Translations under genes and position numbers: made by a program
The notes under the pieces: model-generated
What the model saw: the letters and a program-made list of their open reading frames with translations, nothing else
What the model was told of the DNA's origin: nothing
Databases searched by the model: none
Shown here: positions 1 to 7,549 of the stretch, in pieces
Numbering within the stretch: the first letter of the stretch is position 1
How the letters are laid out: every line of letters starts with the position of its first letter
DNA from: Vibrio viridaestus
GTDB lineage: Bacteria; Pseudomonadota; Gammaproteobacteria; Enterobacterales; Vibrionaceae
NCBI RefSeq assembly: GCF_003856525.1
Contig: NZ_RJVQ01000002.1
Location: 186,001 to 250,000, forward strand
Length of the DNA stretch: 64,000 nt
Reading direction: 5' to 3'

Positions 1-842
1 TAGAAAGCCCTCAAATTGTTATTAGAAATACGCCAATATATAGTACGTTATTTTATTGTAAATCAGGCAGTAGGCAAAATCGTCATCCTTTTTCTGGCGG
101 TCTTTCCATAGTTAACCCAAGTTATCAATCTGTCAAAAGTTACCGGCCCGACCTTGCTCCAGTTAAGGACTCACGAGTCTCTTACGATAGTGACGGATAT
201 TTAGAGTTAGTTGGAGGGGGAGGGAGAGTCTATTATAGTGGAAGTGCTCATATAAACTCTCTATTTTTTAACCATGCTCCAATTCCTATTTCAAGAAGCT
301 TAGTGGGTGCTAGTTTAGCTAACTACTCGTTTGATAAAAAACTATCATCTGGAATGCCGAAATTTTGGACCTTAGACGACAACTCTCACCAAGTAAATAG
401 TGATTTATGCACAGTTACTACTGACGACTCTTGGGTGGGTAAATCTTGTCTTAAAACTACAGTTAATCAAACTAATACTCATAGTTCAGTCTTTCAAGAT
501 ATTGATTGCTCTAATGGACAACTTTGTTTAGGTACCGTGAAGGTCAAATGGAAAATTAGTTCTTTAGAAGAAGGATATATTAAAGGGAAGATTCAAGTTT
601 TAGTTGAGTTTATTGATTTTAATGGTTCTGTAATTGATGGTGCTGGTCATTCTGCAAATTGGGATGTCAACAATAGAAATTCTATAACTAAATATTTAGA
701 TTGGGAACATGCTAAGCTAATTGCTACTGCTCCAGAAGGGACTAAGAAGGTACGTATTCGACTGAATACTTTTTTAATATCGAAGAAAAAAGAACACTTT
801 ATTACATCATATTGGGATTGTGCTGTTTTTAACGTGCTGTAA
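1..842 (+). CDS. C-terminal part of an unidentified large surface or secreted protein (5' truncated by window edge)
   Basis: The reading frame starting at base 3 is open from the window edge to the TAA at 840-842, so at least 279 C-terminal residues of a longer protein are present. A GTG at 303 is an internal codon, because the frame continues upstream without a stop. The visible start reads like short beta-strands (for example IVIRNTPIYST). It is followed by a Gly/Tyr-rich stretch (LVGGGGRVYYSG) and then a region of roughly 170 residues with alternating hydrophobic strands, a few cysteines and conserved-looking aromatics. That last region resembles a carbohydrate-binding-type beta-sandwich. 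I do not recognise the family. A tail-spike-like, polysaccharide-active or adhesin protein are all possible. It converges on the next gene across a hairpin. Codon use and A/T content match the neighbouring accessory genes rather than the core genes after 7.5 kb. Confidence 0.6.
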   Translation, partial: ESPQIVIRNTPIYSTLFYCKSGSRQNRHPFSGGLSIVNPSYQSVKSYRPDLAPVKDSRVSYDSDGYLELVGGGGRVYYSGSAHINSLFFNHAPIPISRSLVGASLANYSFDKKLSSGMPKFWTLDDNSHQVNSDLCTVTTDDSWVGKSCLKTTVNQTNTHSSVFQDIDCSNGQLCLGTVKVKWKISSLEEGYIKGKIQVLVEFIDFNGSVIDGAGHSANWDVNNRNSITKYLDWEHAKLIATAPEGTKKVRIRLNTFLISKKKEHFITSYWDCAVFNVL

Positions 843-845
843 AGT

Positions 846-869
846 CAGGTAGATATTGATATCTACCTG
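846..869. terminator. Bidirectional hairpin between convergent genes
   Basis: CAGGTAGATA pairs perfectly with TATCTACCTG around a TTGA loop, 4 nt after one stop codon and 12 nt from the stop of the opposing gene. Neither flank has a long T-run, so its strength as an intrinsic terminator is uncertain. Confidence 0.55.
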
Positions 870-881
870 CTAAACTAATCT

Positions 882-1343
882 TTAATTTGGAGAGACGCTG
901 CTACCTCGAGAGCCTAACGTTCTTCTCGTATTTGTAGGTGCTGCTGTATCTTCCTGACCAGCGGCCGTTGCTGTGTTAGGTATTAACGTCGGGTCAATTC
1001 CAGACGCAAGTGCAGATGAGGTCACTTGTTCTACTGGAATGCCAGCGTCAATTGCTGCTTGGGCAATTTGAGTCGCCAAATCAGGGTTAGCTAACATAGC
1101 CTCTTCTAGAGCATACCCTACTTGCATCTGATATGCCTTTGCAACTTCTGCTGTTACATCGACTACATTATTTGGGTATTTGGTCGAAAGTCTTCTAACT
1201 GTTTCCTGAGCACCGATACCAACGCTTTGCGTAATGATTGAATTTACGTCTTGTGACTGCTCTTCGTTCAATGCTGCTGAAGAACTAAAAGAAGCCATAG
1301 ATAAAATGAAAGTTGTACCTAGCACAACACCTTTAAAATTCAT
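882..1343 (-). CDS. Small secreted/periplasmic protein of unknown function
   Basis: A 153-residue protein with a clear Sec signal peptide: basic start MNFK, a hydrophobic core near residues 5-20, and a probable cleavage after SSSA around residues 20-24. The mature part is mostly predicted helix, rich in Ala, Gln and Val, with a loose repeat of the form A..AI.AGI and A.ASGIDP. The last 30 residues are Thr/Ala/Pro/Ser-rich and probably disordered. The start is supported by the Shine-Dalgarno AGAGGA about 6 nt upstream. I know no named family for it. Similar Ala-rich small exported proteins occur near polysaccharide loci in vibrios, but that is only an impression. Confidence 0.6.
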   Translation of the reverse strand: MNFKGVVLGTTFILSMASFSSSAALNEEQSQDVNSIITQSVGIGAQETVRRLSTKYPNNVVDVTAEVAKAYQMQVGYALEEAMLANPDLATQIAQAAIDAGIPVEQVTSSALASGIDPTLIPNTATAAGQEDTAAPTNTRRTLGSRGSSVSPN

Positions 1344-1714
1344 ACTTAATCCTCTGCTAATTTTTACCGAGATTTAACTTCAAAATTTTAAACTCAGTTA
1401 ATCTAGGCTGTATTATACGATCAGCGTAATAATAATACATCAAATTGATAGCCGCGCTTTCAATTTACTATAAATTTGTTCAATAATGCCTCAGTCTTAT
1501 TTTAGATACACTTATACATTGAGTGACAATAGTCGCGAAATGGCTATTGGCCCTTGGGGCTCGACTTCATGTCTTTAATATTTCGATTATTCCAGACCAC
1601 CCAACCTGATAGTCTTAGGAATAGAAATTGTTGAAGTATCTCGATTTTAGCAGAGGCATCAAAAGTGCCTCGTTAGAACGAGGCATGTGTTAATGTTCAA
1701 TAATGGTTACTAAA
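1344..1714. other. Gene-free stretch between two minus-strand accessory genes
   Basis: 371 bases without a convincing open frame. The minus strand has a TATAAT at 1412-1417, about 70 bases upstream of the small secreted protein gene, without a good -35 at normal spacing. The right end holds the terminator of the cargo B gene (1661-1685). Nothing else is recognised. Confidence 0.5.
1661..1685 (-). terminator. Terminator of the cargo B gene
   Basis: TGCCTCGTT and AACGAGGCA form a 9-bp perfect palindrome (1666-1685, two-base centre). On the minus strand it is followed by CTTTTG. It lies about 30 nt after the stop codon of the gene ending at 1715. Confidence 0.75.
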
Positions 1715-2761
1715 TTATGCAGAAGCGTAATCTGTATCATCAGTTAGCAAGTGGTATGTTGAACCATCATCCGCAGTCACAGTTAGAGATGAGTAATCAC
1801 TAGCATTTAAGCCTAATGAGCATAGATAAGCTGTTTCAGCCCACGAAAGATCATCTGTATCTGCTACTGTAACGCTATCATCGAAGCTAACATCGACGTT
1901 AGAGAGAACAAGTCCAAAGTAAGAAGAATCATTTGACTCCAGTAATTCGCTATCAATAGTTAGACCTGCATCATCAGAGCCCTTGATTACTTCAAAATTC
2001 TCAAATTCTACGGTATCTTGACCACTAAAAATAAGTGTATCTAATCCATCGCCACCATCTGCATATCGAGATGTATCTATAGTCGAATCACTATCAATTG
2101 AAGAAACGTCTAATGTATCGCGACCATCTCCAAGGGAAACATCAAAAGATGTATTTTTAGTGTTTAATGTATCCGACATTACCACACTGTCATTACCATC
2201 GCCTGTACTAATAGTAAATGTATTATTCCAGTTTATATTATTAGAATAAACTGAAATATTAATATCATCATCACCAGAGCCTGTCTCAATTGTTGCCCTT
2301 TTTACATTAATTAGATCTATATCGGTACCAGTACTTGATTCGTTGACTATGTTGATATCAACGATATTATTTACATAGATAGAATCATCATCATTAATGA
2401 TTTGAACTGATTTATATCCAGACTCGTTCCAAACATCTGATGTGATATATGTAGATGAATAGCCACACCAACCAGTTGAATGGGTAATTGTTACTCCATC
2501 TTGAGAAATAGTCCCATCTCCAGATAAAGATACTGTCGCGTTATCTAACGTCAAATATGTCGAGTAAGCCGTACCGGCTATAATAGAGCTATCACTAGAA
2601 GTGGAATCAACTGCTTCTTCGTGTACTCCCCATTGGTGATGGTGATTTGGTCCCCAAAAGCTATGCTCTTTAAAATGATGTAATTCATTTTTATGTTCGT
2701 GGTTATAGTTTCCATAACCAAACCAATTATTAAATGAAAAATTAAAGAATTGACTAAACAT
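1715..2761 (-). CDS. Type I secretion cargo B: GxGxD-repeat protein with His-rich N-terminus
   Basis: A 348-residue acidic protein with no signal peptide, encoded 40 nt after the HlyD-type gene. Residues about 20-48 contain nine histidines (HEHK, LHHF, KEH, NHHHQW, GVHEE) among Trp, Phe and Asn. Four spaced Gly-Asp motifs follow: TGSGDDDI, TGDGNDSV, LGDGRDTL and GGDGLDTL. They are about 25 residues apart, not in the tandem 9-residue pattern of classic RTX. The end, LLTDDTDYASA, matches the end of the paralogue at 5884-6732 and is probably part of the type I export signal. Some 250 residues align with that paralogue, including SVYSNN..W, FADGGDGLDTL-like and NFEVIKGSD blocks. Calcium binding and extracellular location are inferred from family logic. 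The biological role is unknown. Shine-Dalgarno GGAGAG precedes the ATG. Confidence 0.75.
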   Translation of the reverse strand: MFSQFFNFSFNNWFGYGNYNHEHKNELHHFKEHSFWGPNHHHQWGVHEEAVDSTSSDSSIIAGTAYSTYLTLDNATVSLSGDGTISQDGVTITHSTGWCGYSSTYITSDVWNESGYKSVQIINDDDSIYVNNIVDINIVNESSTGTDIDLINVKRATIETGSGDDDINISVYSNNINWNNTFTISTGDGNDSVVMSDTLNTKNTSFDVSLGDGRDTLDVSSIDSDSTIDTSRYADGGDGLDTLIFSGQDTVEFENFEVIKGSDDAGLTIDSELLESNDSSYFGLVLSNVDVSFDDSVTVADTDDLSWAETAYLCSLGLNASDYSSLTVTADDGSTYHLLTDDTDYASA

Positions 2762-2801
2762 AAACGTATGCTCTCCACTACTGGTATTATTTTAAAACTA
2801 A

Positions 2802-4127
2802 TTAATTTTCTCTAAAAGCCTTACTAAGGCTATTTTCAAATGGTTCTACTAAATAGCTGATTGGGCTCTTTTCTTTATTTAAAATATAAACTTCTACAGG
2901 CATCCCTGGATAGAGATTAAGTTCCTTATCTCTAGAAAGGGAGGTTGGGTCTAACATGATTTGAACTTTATAACCAGAGTTTTCCTTATCTCCCTCTTTA
3001 ACCATAGATCTATCTGCATCAACTAAAGTTACAGTTCCTTTTATTAGTGGAGTTGTTCTGAAGTTATAGGCAGTAAAGCGAATTTCAGCGTTTTGCCCCA
3101 CTTTTACAACATCTATATCTGTAGGTTTGATTAATGTTTGTATTATAAGTTTATCGTTATCTGGAACTATTTCCATGATGGTTTGAGCCGGGTTAATAAT
3201 CTCTCCTGCAGTATTTATCTGCATATTCATAACTACGCCATCAGAAGGGCTTCTTATTATAGTTCTAGATTGTAAATCATTTTGTGACTGTAGTTGTGAG
3301 GATAAATCTACGATTTTATTACGGACCGTAGATAATTGATCTTCAATGTCGGATAGATTTCTATCTGTAACAGCCTTTTTTTGCTTATTTAATTCATTTA
3401 TAGTCGACTTATTATCTTCAATGTTAGATTGCATTGATATTATATCTGATTGAAGTGATGCTTCTGACCGCTTTAATTCTAAAATCTTTTGTTTGGACGT
3501 ATATCCTTTATCAATAAGTTTTTCATGCATTTGAATTTCTTGATCTAGATAATTTAAAACTTTTTCCTTCTGCTCAATCATTTGTTTAGTGGAAGTGATA
3601 AGGTTTTTTGCTCCAACGAGTCTAGAATCTAATATGCTTATCTCTTTTTGCTGCATGCTTATTCTACTAAAAAAGAGCGATTTTTGATTCTGAATCATGG
3701 TAGCAACCTCAGAATTAAGAAGAGGATTACCATCAAAATCAATTTCAGGAGTAAACGATGATTTATTGTTTCTTTCTGCTATTAGCCTCATATACTGAAG
3801 CTTGTAACTTATTAGCGTTAGCTTGATTTGGTTAAGTTTACTATTTGATGAAATATCTGACACTTTTAATAAAGGCTGACCTTTGTTTACCCGTTGACCT
3901 TCTGTGACGAAAACACTTTCGACAATTCCGCCCTCTAAATGTTGGATATTCTTTTTCTTACTTTCAACAATAACAATACCGGAGGATACTGATGCAGATT
4001 CGAGTTTAACTAAGCATCCCCAAGCCAGAAAAACCACAAGAGTAATCACAATAAAGGTAGTTATTTGTTTTATTAAATTATTATTATTTTCAATAATTAT
4101 ATTTCTATATGATATAGATTCAATCAT
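2802..4127 (-). CDS. HlyD-family membrane fusion (adaptor) protein of a type I secretion system
   Basis: A 441-residue periplasmic adaptor expected to bridge the inner-membrane ABC exporter to an outer-membrane TolC-type channel. It has a short cytoplasmic start, one membrane segment near residues 22-42 (TFIVITLVVFLAWG), and a first half-motif of the lipoyl/barrel region (GGIVESVFVTEGQRV). A long coiled coil of about residues 120-280 follows, rich in Lys, Glu, Gln and Leu. The returning half-motif RTIIRSPSDGVVMNMQI precedes a C-terminal beta-barrel with PGMPVEVYI. Length is typical for PrtE/HasE-like adaptors. Its start codon lies 8 nt after the ABC gene stop, so the two are one transcript. 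No TolC gene is present in the window, so the channel must be supplied from elsewhere. Confidence 0.9.
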   Translation of the reverse strand: MIESISYRNIIIENNNNLIKQITTFIVITLVVFLAWGCLVKLESASVSSGIVIVESKKKNIQHLEGGIVESVFVTEGQRVNKGQPLLKVSDISSNSKLNQIKLTLISYKLQYMRLIAERNNKSSFTPEIDFDGNPLLNSEVATMIQNQKSLFFSRISMQQKEISILDSRLVGAKNLITSTKQMIEQKEKVLNYLDQEIQMHEKLIDKGYTSKQKILELKRSEASLQSDIISMQSNIEDNKSTINELNKQKKAVTDRNLSDIEDQLSTVRNKIVDLSSQLQSQNDLQSRTIIRSPSDGVVMNMQINTAGEIINPAQTIMEIVPDNDKLIIQTLIKPTDIDVVKVGQNAEIRFTAYNFRTTPLIKGTVTLVDADRSMVKEGDKENSGYKVQIMLDPTSLSRDKELNLYPGMPVEVYILNKEKSPISYLVEPFENSLSKAFREN

Positions 4128-4135
4128 GATTTAAC

Positions 4136-5806
4136 CTAGAATTTTACAGTTGAACTACTTATGTGTCTTACTAAGGAATCTGAATTACTGTTACTCGACT
4201 TATTTTCAAAGGCTTTTACTAGTGACCCATCTTTTATTTCGATAATATAATCAGATAGTTTTGACATATCATTGTCTAAACTAGTGAAAATGATTGTCGA
4301 ACCGCTTTTTTTGAGCTCAATTAATGTATTTAAAAATATTTCTTTTGATTGGTTGTCTAGTGATGTAGTTGGCTCATCTAGTATTATAAGTCTTGGTTTT
4401 TTATATAGAGCACCGGCTAAGGCTATTCTTTGTACTTCACTTTCTGAAAAATATTGCTCTCCAGAACCAACGTTTGTTGAAAATCCATTCGAAAGCTTAG
4501 AAATAAATGGAATGCAATTTGCAGCTTTACTTGCCCACAATATATCTTCAGAATTTTCGTTTATTGTCTCAAACCCACAAATGTTATCTGCTAGTGTTGT
4601 TTTTATTAACTCTGGACGCTGTCCTAAATATGATACTTTATTGGTTAAACTATCTTGTGAGATTTTATTAATAGAGACGCCATTTATTCTTATTCCGCCT
4701 TCATCTGGAGTTACACATCCAGCACAAATTTTGAGTAGCGTCGATTTTCCTGACCCAGATAATCCAATTACTTGTAACGCACTTCCTTTTTTTAGGTTAA
4801 ATCCTAGATTTTTTATTATAGGTTTACCTTCACTGTTATTTAGCGTTACTTTATCAACTAGTATATCTATAGCTTCAATATTAATTTTTAGATTTTCTTC
4901 TCGTTTTTTCTCTTTAAGGAAAAGATCTACTTCTTCAAATGCCGATTTGGCTTCAAGCCATGAAAATAAGTGGTTAGTGCCTTGATCAACGGGGGCTAAT
5001 ATTCTTCCCAGTAGGATTGATGAAGCTAGTAATGAGCCAGACATTATTTCGCCTTTTATTACTAAAAATGCACATAGAGCATAGATACCAACCTGGACTA
5101 ACATTCTAAATGACTTTATTATAAATTGACTTTTGTTCGAAAAGCCTTTTGTTAAATACTCTAAATCTAAAACGCGTTCATTTTTTTGTTTCCATTTTTT
5201 AGTGGCTTTCTCGGATATTAAATGTAATTTTGACGAGTTCTTTTTACTTAGAATGCCACTTAATAGAATATTTTGGTTTGTTGCAAACTTTTTAAATACT
5301 GAAGATTTTTTATAAGTAATATATAAGGATAGTCCACTAATCAAAGATATGGTTATCAAAGATATTAATGCATAGTATCCAATATATGGATGAAGGATGA
5401 ACATCACAACTGTAAAAATTAGTGTCCAGGGTAAATCAGCTAAATGCCTGTGAAACGGCGATGAAATATAGGTTTTAGCTAATTGATGTTGTTTTATCAG
5501 GTTTTTACTACTAGTAATGCTAGAGTTGAGCATTACTTGGTCAAAAGTTGAATCATATACAAGAGAAAGGTTGTTTAGAATTTGTTGTCTCGCATAATCC
5601 ATTAAAGATTGGATACAAACAAAAAAAATCACAATCATTACAATATAAATTAAAGTATCGATGCTTTGTGACGTCAGTACTCTTCCATATATTTGTAAGC
5701 TATATATGGGCATTACCAAAAGAAGGATGTTGGCAAATATAGAAAATAGCTGAAAATAAAACAAATTTTTCTTGCGATATTTCGTAAATTCAAACCAACT
5801 TTCCAT
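4136..5806 (-). CDS. Type I secretion ABC exporter (PrtD-like) with altered ABC signature and H-loop
   Basis: A 556-residue half-transporter: about five to six membrane segments in residues 15-270, then a nucleotide-binding domain. There is no N-terminal C39 peptidase, as in PrtD/HasD exporters. Walker A is intact (GLSGSGKST, Lys354), as are the Q-loop (VSYLGQRPEL) and Walker B with its catalytic glutamate (LIILDEP, Glu478). The signature that should read LSGGQ reads FSESE (453-457). The switch histidine expected after the Thr of the H-loop is Ser509 (IIFTSLDND). Both changes are unusual for a working exporter. The frame is otherwise intact, with no stop or frameshift. It is paired with the HlyD gene and flanked by two cargo genes. 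The role is export of these cargo proteins, inferred from context. Confidence 0.88.
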   Translation of the reverse strand: MESWFEFTKYRKKNLFYFQLFSIFANILLLVMPIYSLQIYGRVLTSQSIDTLIYIVMIVIFFVCIQSLMDYARQQILNNLSLVYDSTFDQVMLNSSITSSKNLIKQHQLAKTYISSPFHRHLADLPWTLIFTVVMFILHPYIGYYALISLITISLISGLSLYITYKKSSVFKKFATNQNILLSGILSKKNSSKLHLISEKATKKWKQKNERVLDLEYLTKGFSNKSQFIIKSFRMLVQVGIYALCAFLVIKGEIMSGSLLASSILLGRILAPVDQGTNHLFSWLEAKSAFEEVDLFLKEKKREENLKINIEAIDILVDKVTLNNSEGKPIIKNLGFNLKKGSALQVIGLSGSGKSTLLKICAGCVTPDEGGIRINGVSINKISQDSLTNKVSYLGQRPELIKTTLADNICGFETINENSEDILWASKAANCIPFISKLSNGFSTNVGSGEQYFSESEVQRIALAGALYKKPRLIILDEPTTSLDNQSKEIFLNTLIELKKSGSTIIFTSLDNDMSKLSDYIIEIKDGSLVKAFENKSSNSNSDSLVRHISSSTVKF

Positions 5807-5831
5807 ATTTCTACTCTTTTATTCTATGAAC

Positions 5832-5861
5832 AAAAGTAGAGCACAATAGTACGTGCTCTAC
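5832..5861 (-). terminator. Hairpin between cargo A and the ABC exporter gene
   Basis: GTAGAGCAC (5836-5844) pairs perfectly with GTGCTCTAC (5853-5861). On the minus strand the hairpin is followed by TTTTG. It lies about 25 nt after the cargo A stop and before the exporter start. If read-through is partial, cargo A would be made in excess over the exporter, as seen in other type I operons. Confidence 0.75.
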
Positions 5862-5883
5862 TTATAATTAAATAATTTGGTAA

Positions 5884-6732
5884 TTAGGCGATTATTGAGT
5901 AATCGCTATCATCTGTAAGGACAGTATAAGTACCATCATCGCCTGCAACTTCAACTGACACATAATCAGATGAATCGAGCCCGAGGCTTGCTAAGTAACT
6001 GGCTTGGTCATCACTTATAACATTCACATCTGAAACACTTACGTCATCAGACAGCTGTAGATCGACCTGATTAAAGACAAGGCCCAATTCGGCACTATCA
6101 TTATCTTCTAATAGGTCTGATGATAATGTTACTACAGTTGAAAATGCGCTATCGCTGCCTTTAATGACTTCAAAGTTATCGAAGCTTACGCTATCTTCAC
6201 CACTCAAAGTCAATGTATCAAGTCCATCGCCACCATCTGCAAATCTTGATGCTGAAGAAAATGGATCTAATAGACCTGACACGTCAAGACTGTCATTACC
6301 TGATCCAAGTTCTATATGAAATGAAGTATTCTCAGAGTTTGCTGTGTTAGTTAATACAACTGTGTCATCACCTGCGCCAGTATCAATATCAAAGCTATTG
6401 CTCCAATGATTATTATTAGAGTAGACGCTGAGATATACTGAATCATCACCATTACCAGTTTCGATAGAGCCGCGTTTTGCGTTAACGACAGTGACATTTG
6501 CTCCTGTATCGCTGTCAGCATTAACGCTAACATCGACAAAGTCTTGTACATAAATGTTTGATTTGTCGCTATCTATGCTGACGGATTTCTCACCCTTAGC
6601 ATTCCAAGAAGAGGCGACGGCCGCTGTTAAGTCTGTGTAATCTACATCTGTCACAGTTGCGTTATTGTTAAGTACTTGATTGCTCACTGTTAAATATTCA
6701 GAACTTGCTGTTCCAACTAATACTTCGCTCAT
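5884..6732 (-). CDS. Type I secretion cargo A: GxGxD-repeat protein
   Basis: A 282-residue, strongly acidic protein without signal peptide. Residues about 100-195 carry four GxGxD motifs: TGNGDDSV, TGAGDDTV, LGSGNDSL and GGDGLDTL. They are spaced 26, 24 and 25 residues, suggesting one motif per turn of a beta-helix or beta-solenoid rather than contiguous RTX nonapeptides. The C-terminus VLTDDSDYSIIA matches that of cargo B and is a good candidate for the uncleaved export signal. It lacks the His-rich N-terminal extension of cargo B. A good Shine-Dalgarno (AAGGTGG) precedes the ATG, and it has its own promoter and a leader of about 130 nt. It is the first gene of the locus. Function outside the cell is unknown; a surface-layer, adhesion or biofilm role is only a guess. 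Confidence 0.75.
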   Translation of the reverse strand: MSEVLVGTASSEYLTVSNQVLNNNATVTDVDYTDLTAAVASSWNAKGEKSVSIDSDKSNIYVQDFVDVSVNADSDTGANVTVVNAKRGSIETGNGDDSVYLSVYSNNNHWSNSFDIDTGAGDDTVVLTNTANSENTSFHIELGSGNDSLDVSGLLDPFSSASRFADGGDGLDTLTLSGEDSVSFDNFEVIKGSDSAFSTVVTLSSDLLEDNDSAELGLVFNQVDLQLSDDVSVSDVNVISDDQASYLASLGLDSSDYVSVEVAGDDGTYTVLTDDSDYSIIA

Positions 6733-6804
6733 ACTTCCACCTTATAATATTCTGCTACTTAGCTAACAACTAATTAATAAAAAGAATTAATTTCTTGTCC
6801 TAAT

Positions 6805-6842
6805 CCAGCTTACGGCGAGTACTTATTTGTGTACTTCGCTGG
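6805..6842 (-). promoter_or_regulatory. Leader hairpin of cargo A mRNA
   Basis: GCGAGTAC (6815-6822) pairs with GTACTTCGC (6831-6839) with one bulge. CCAGC and GCTGG at the two ends can form an alternative outer stem. It lies near the 5' end of the predicted cargo A transcript. Its role is unknown; RNA stability or translational control are possible. Confidence 0.4.
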
Positions 6843-6867
6843 CTATGATTCGTAAATCGAAAAAAAT

Positions 6868-6896
6868 TATATATCTAAATGTAAAAAGAAAGACAA
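6868..6896 (-). promoter_or_regulatory. Probable sigma-70 promoter of cargo A
   Basis: On the minus strand, TTGTCT (6896-6891), a 17-base spacer and TATATA (6873-6868). The predicted start is near 6861, giving a leader of about 130 nt. Confidence 0.5.
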
Positions 6897-7549
6897 TAAA
6901 TTGACGGTTATTTTTCGAGCAATTGACAATTTATCAGTATTGAGAAAATTATGAGTGATATTGCACTTTTTTGCATTTAACAACTAGATGTTCATTCCAC
7001 AAAGTATCAATTATGAGCTAGATGTTTCATTTGTGAGATTTTTTGTTTGTTTTTGCATCTGGCCAGAGTTATGAAAATCTGCCAAAAAAATGTCGTTACC
7101 TTTGCCTTGTTTGGTATAGATATTTCCGAATATTAGGTTAAATAACCGCAATTGTTCTGCTTTTGATTTTATAAAAACTCAGTCCTAAATTAATCGCATG
7201 AGCGTAGCAGTATGCGTATTTTTTGAGTTAGTTTGGGGAAACATTGTTTAGACACCTTCTAATAGATAGGTATTGATGTGTAAGCTTGCTAATGTTTTTC
7301 TACTTTTATCCAAGTAACGATAAGTGACTCATTACCTAGCTCATTTATGAGCGGATGGGTAGTCATAGAAATGTAGCTTATTCCTAGTTTTTCTTGCCCA
7401 AAGCAATAACTACACAACCATCCATTGTTTATATGGTCAAGATCAGCGAAAATAGTCAGCAATTAAGTCTAACGTAACGGGTTTGATTAGTCGGGAACTA
7501 TAATCAATGAGCTTTCTCAAATCCGAGCACAATCAAAAAGAATCTATAC

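Larger units (their letters stand above)
6733..7549. other. 817-base gap between accessory region and prfC
   Basis: No convincing gene. The left part is the promoter and leader of cargo A (minus). A TTGACA (6923-6928) with a weak AATTAT 18 bases downstream could be a plus-strand promoter, with no gene following for 600 bases. A near-perfect direct repeat, CTAGATGTTCATT and CTAGATGTTTCATT, lies at 6984-6996 and 7018-7031. A TATAAT at 7499-7504 is a possible prfC -10. This gap marks the change from the A/T-rich accessory sequence to the core genome. Confidence 0.5.

Noticed and set aside
2578-2778. Short minus-strand open frame overlapping the start of cargo B
   Set aside because: It lies in another frame of the cargo B coding sequence, has no own ribosome site and no recognisable protein pattern.
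1-6900. Prophage or transposon origin of the left accessory region
   Set aside because: No integrase, transposase, terminal repeats or attachment-site duplication is visible within the window; the A/T-rich character alone is not enough.
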